Source: Euryarchaeota archaeon UBA181
GTDB lineage: Archaea > Thermoplasmatota > Poseidoniia > Poseidoniales > Thalassarchaeaceae
Length of the DNA stretch: 7,875 bases
Direction of reading: 5' to 3'
Assembly: GCA_002496725.1 (NCBI GenBank)
Contig: DALI01000041.1
Coordinates: 1-7,875, forward strand
The notes under the pieces were generated by a model. It worked only from the letters and a program-made list of their open reading frames with translations. It had not been told where the DNA came from and ran no database searches. The position numbers and the translations under genes are program-made. Below are positions 6,092-7,875 of this stretch, piece by piece (within the stretch, counting starts at the first letter, position 1; each line of letters opens with the position of its first letter).

Positions 6092-6337
6092 TCAAATTGA
6101 TTTACTAATCAGGAAAATAAATTCCCCCGACCTCTCCTCGACCGATAATAGGGTAACGCCAAGTCGTTCGCAGAGAAGTGGAATATCACGTAAGGTCTCA
6201 TGGTCGTCACATATCACTTCAATGATTTCCCCCTCAGCCGATTGAGACAGTGCAATTCTAGTTTCATTTATCGGTATGGGACAGAAGAATCCAAGCAAAT
6301 TCAGGATTTTTCTCTCCGAAACCATTACTCCCACCAT
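6092..6337 (-). CDS. TusA-like (SirA family) sulfur-carrier protein
   Basis: This is an 81-residue protein of the TusA/SirA fold. Family members carry a persulfide sulfur on a conserved cysteine and hand it on for tRNA thiolation, molybdenum cofactor synthesis or other sulfur chemistry. The signature is visible: ILNLLGFFCPIP at about 11-22 with Cys19 in the CPxP motif, a strand plus DDHETLRDIPLLCERLG (44-60), and the closing beta strands. The length is normal for the family. Two starts are possible: the ATG at 6337 and an in-frame ATG at 6325 just behind GGGAG; the core is complete with either. It lies 34 bases after the helicase stop and 14 bases before ribA, so it is probably co-transcribed with both. 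No DsrE, TusBCD, cysteine desulfurase or other sulfur-relay partner is in view, so its acceptor is unknown. Confidence 0.83.
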   Translation of the reverse strand: MVGVMVSERKILNLLGFFCPIPINETRIALSQSAEGEIIEVICDDHETLRDIPLLCERLGVTLLSVEERSGEFIFLISKSI

Positions 6338-6345
6338 ACGACCAG

Positions 6346-6379
6346 CGGGACGGCCCGTTTGAATCCGACGCTCAAGCGT
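6346..6379 (-). other. Two short inverted repeats in the helicase-tusA gap
   Basis: ACGCT-CA-AGCGT (6368-6379) surrounds the helicase stop codon. A second perfect 4-base stem, CGGG/CCCG (6346-6357) with a 4-base loop, lies between that stop and the tusA-like start in an unusually GC-rich patch. Neither is followed by a T-run on the minus strand, so a processing or attenuation site is more likely than a terminator, if they act at all. Confidence 0.3.
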
Positions 6380-7796
6380 TCTCTATCTCTGGATTTAGAG
6401 AAAGTCCGTCAAATTTCCTCCCCTTGATGACATCAATCACATATGCGACCTTCTCAACATGGATTTCAACGACTGCATTCTTGGAATCTCTAGAGACCTC
6501 ACCTATTGCTATTTCAGGAATTCTAGCTTCGGAAACTATCCAATCGACTATCTCCCTACGAGTCCTTTTTGAATCTCCCATGCTCATCTTTACTCTCACC
6601 ATTCCGAAGGGATCAGAAACTTCGTCCCAGTCCTCTCTCTTGGGCACAAAGTCCCTTTCTCTTCCTTCCGGGAGTGATGGTGGATCAACAAAAGGTATAG
6701 TCAACCCCCATGTAGAGCTAATCTTGTCGATAACTTGTACTTCTTTTCCAGAGACAAAGCTCCATGACTCGCCCTTTCTACCCATTCTTCCCGTTCTTCC
6801 TATACGATGGACATAGACTTCCGTATCATCAGGTAGGTCATAGTTGATTACATGAGTGATTCCATCGACATCTAGTCCTCTGGCGGCAACGTCAGTTGCT
6901 ACTACGATTCTTTCAGTAGCGTCTCTGAATGAGTTTAGCACCTTCTCTCTTTTACTTTGGGGCATATCACCATGTAGTCCCACGGATCTGAAACGGAATT
7001 TACCCAACCTCTCGACTATAAGGTCAACCATTCTTTTGGTGTTGGCGAAAATCAGTATTTGTGACTGATCACTAGAATTGCCAATAATCCTTCCAAGAGC
7101 CCAAAGTTTGTTTGCCCTCCCTATTCTAACCGCGTATTGATCTATTTCTGGTACTTCAACAACTAGATCTTCGCTCATAACATGAACAGGGTTAGTCAGG
7201 AACTCATCGGCCGCGTCAAGGACCTCCTCAGGAAATGTCGCACTAAAAAGCAGAGTCTGATTCCTATTTACGGTTCGTTCAAAAATCCATAGTACATCAG
7301 GGAAGAAACCCATATCTAACATTCTATCTGCTTCATCCAAACAAAATAGCGAGATCGTCTCTAGTTTCAGATGCCCTCTTTTAGACATGTCAATTACTCT
7401 TCCAGGGGTACCAACTACAATATCGGTTCCTTTATCGAGAATCTTGGCCTGCTTCTCTAGATCTGTCCCTCCGTAGACCGTCTGTATGATAAGTCCCTTT
7501 TTCCCTTGTAAAACAGATAATTCTTCTGAAACTTGTACGGCCAGCTCTCTAGTGGGGCAGAGGACGATGGCCTGAATGCTTCCAGTCGGACTGCATTTCT
7601 CTAGAAGTGGTATCCCAAAAGCTGCGGTTTTCCCGGACCCTGTTCTCGCCTGTCCGACTATATCTCTTCCTTTACGAGCGTGAGGTATGGACTCAATCTG
7701 TATTTCAGTTGGCTGAGTCCAGCCTCTTTCCTTTATTGCATCCGATATAGGTGCCTCTAGGTCCCATGCATCAAAACCATTTGTGGAAGTAGTCAT
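6372..7796 (-). CDS. DEAD-box ATP-dependent RNA helicase with DbpA-like C-terminal RNA-binding domain
   Basis: This 474-residue cytoplasmic helicase unwinds short RNA duplexes with ATP, in roles such as ribosome assembly, cold adaptation or RNA decay. All core motifs are intact: Q motif (Phe8 and GWTQPTEIQ at 25-33), motif I ARTGSGKT (50-57), Ia PTRELA (81-86), Ib TPGR (130-133), II DEAD (154-157), III SAT (185-187), IV ILIFANT (247-253), V ATDVAARGLD (300-309) and VI HRIGRTGR (330-337). After a short linker, residues 398-468 (VRVKMSMGDSKRTRREIVDW onward, ending GRKFDGLSLN) look like the RRM-fold domain of DbpA/CsdA-type helicases, which binds structured rRNA. The charged low-complexity tail of many bacterial homologues is absent. 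GAGG at 7804-7807 is 7 bases before the ATG and supports this start. It is the first complete gene of the minus-strand run leading into tusA-like and ribA. Confidence 0.95.
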   Translation of the reverse strand: MTTSTNGFDAWDLEAPISDAIKERGWTQPTEIQIESIPHARKGRDIVGQARTGSGKTAAFGIPLLEKCSPTGSIQAIVLCPTRELAVQVSEELSVLQGKKGLIIQTVYGGTDLEKQAKILDKGTDIVVGTPGRVIDMSKRGHLKLETISLFCLDEADRMLDMGFFPDVLWIFERTVNRNQTLLFSATFPEEVLDAADEFLTNPVHVMSEDLVVEVPEIDQYAVRIGRANKLWALGRIIGNSSDQSQILIFANTKRMVDLIVERLGKFRFRSVGLHGDMPQSKREKVLNSFRDATERIVVATDVAARGLDVDGITHVINYDLPDDTEVYVHRIGRTGRMGRKGESWSFVSGKEVQVIDKISSTWGLTIPFVDPPSLPEGRERDFVPKREDWDEVSDPFGMVRVKMSMGDSKRTRREIVDWIVSEARIPEIAIGEVSRDSKNAVVEIHVEKVAYVIDVIKGRKFDGLSLNPEIENA

Positions 7797-7811
7797 GTAA
7801 ACGCCTCAGAA

Positions 7812-7874
7812 TCAGAAGTTCTCCGATTCCTTTATCTCGGCCTGGAGCTCTCCCATCCAGTACTTCTTGCAGTT
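7812..7874 (-). CDS. C-terminal fragment of an unidentified protein upstream of the helicase
   Basis: One minus-strand frame entering from the right edge codes for 20 residues (NCKKYWMGELQAEIKESENF) and stops at 7812-7814, leaving 15 bases with a good GAGG site before the helicase ATG. The spacing and the hydrophilic, helix-prone ending suit the 3' end of an upstream operon gene. A second frame is also open for 34 residues to a stop at 7771-7773, inside the helicase start, and cannot be excluded. Too little is visible to name the product. Confidence 0.4.
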   Translation of the reverse strand, partial: NCKKYWMGELQAEIKESENF

Positions 7875-7875
7875 C

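Overview
The window looks like a piece of a marine planktonic euryarchaeal genome, most likely Marine Group II (Poseidoniia) or a close relative. This is inferred from three things: a Cbf5-type pseudouridine synthase beside an archaeal-type cytidylate kinase and a DUF106 (archaeal YidC/EMC3-like) membrane protein; a large secreted beta-sandwich/CARDB protein with a C-terminal membrane anchor, a type common in that group; and bacterial-type enzymes (GTP cyclohydrolase II, TusA-like, DEAD-box helicase with a DbpA-like tail) beside the archaeal core genes. GGAGG, GGTGA and GAGG ribosome-binding sites precede several starts. Genes are packed tightly and no mobile element or CRISPR array is visible.

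Left part (1-2702, + strand). The end of an unidentified protein, with a Glu-Pro repeat and a C-terminal zinc ribbon, is followed by the DUF106 insertase (which also ends in a zinc ribbon), archaeal cytidylate kinase (overlapping the previous gene by 26 bases) and Cbf5 (3 bases after the kinase). This is a trimmed form of the conserved archaeal secY-adk-DUF106-cmk-(L34e, L14e)-cbf5 neighbourhood. It joins membrane-protein insertion, nucleotide supply and RNA modification in one transcription unit.

Middle (2703-5435). A 176-base convergent gap separates cbf5 from a minus-strand gene for a secreted, membrane-anchored, probably glycosylated surface protein of about 793 residues. Its start is set by a GGTGA site inside a longer TTG-initiated reading frame. 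A 99-base gap then holds a nearly palindromic TATA-like element, and a complete plus-strand tRNA-His(GTG) gene follows with encoded G-1 and CCA.

Right part (5436-7875, minus strand). Read right to left: the tail of an unidentified gene, a DEAD-box RNA helicase, a small TusA-like sulfur carrier and a stand-alone GTP cyclohydrolase II (RibA). Gaps of about 15, 34 and 14 bases suggest one operon. It converges on tRNA-His with only 9 bases between the ribA stop codon and the tRNA 3' end.

Most of the window is ordinary housekeeping. The points most worth a second look are the zinc-ribbon extension on the YidC-like insertase, next to a second zinc-ribbon protein, and the bacterial-type RibA/TusA pair in an archaeal setting.
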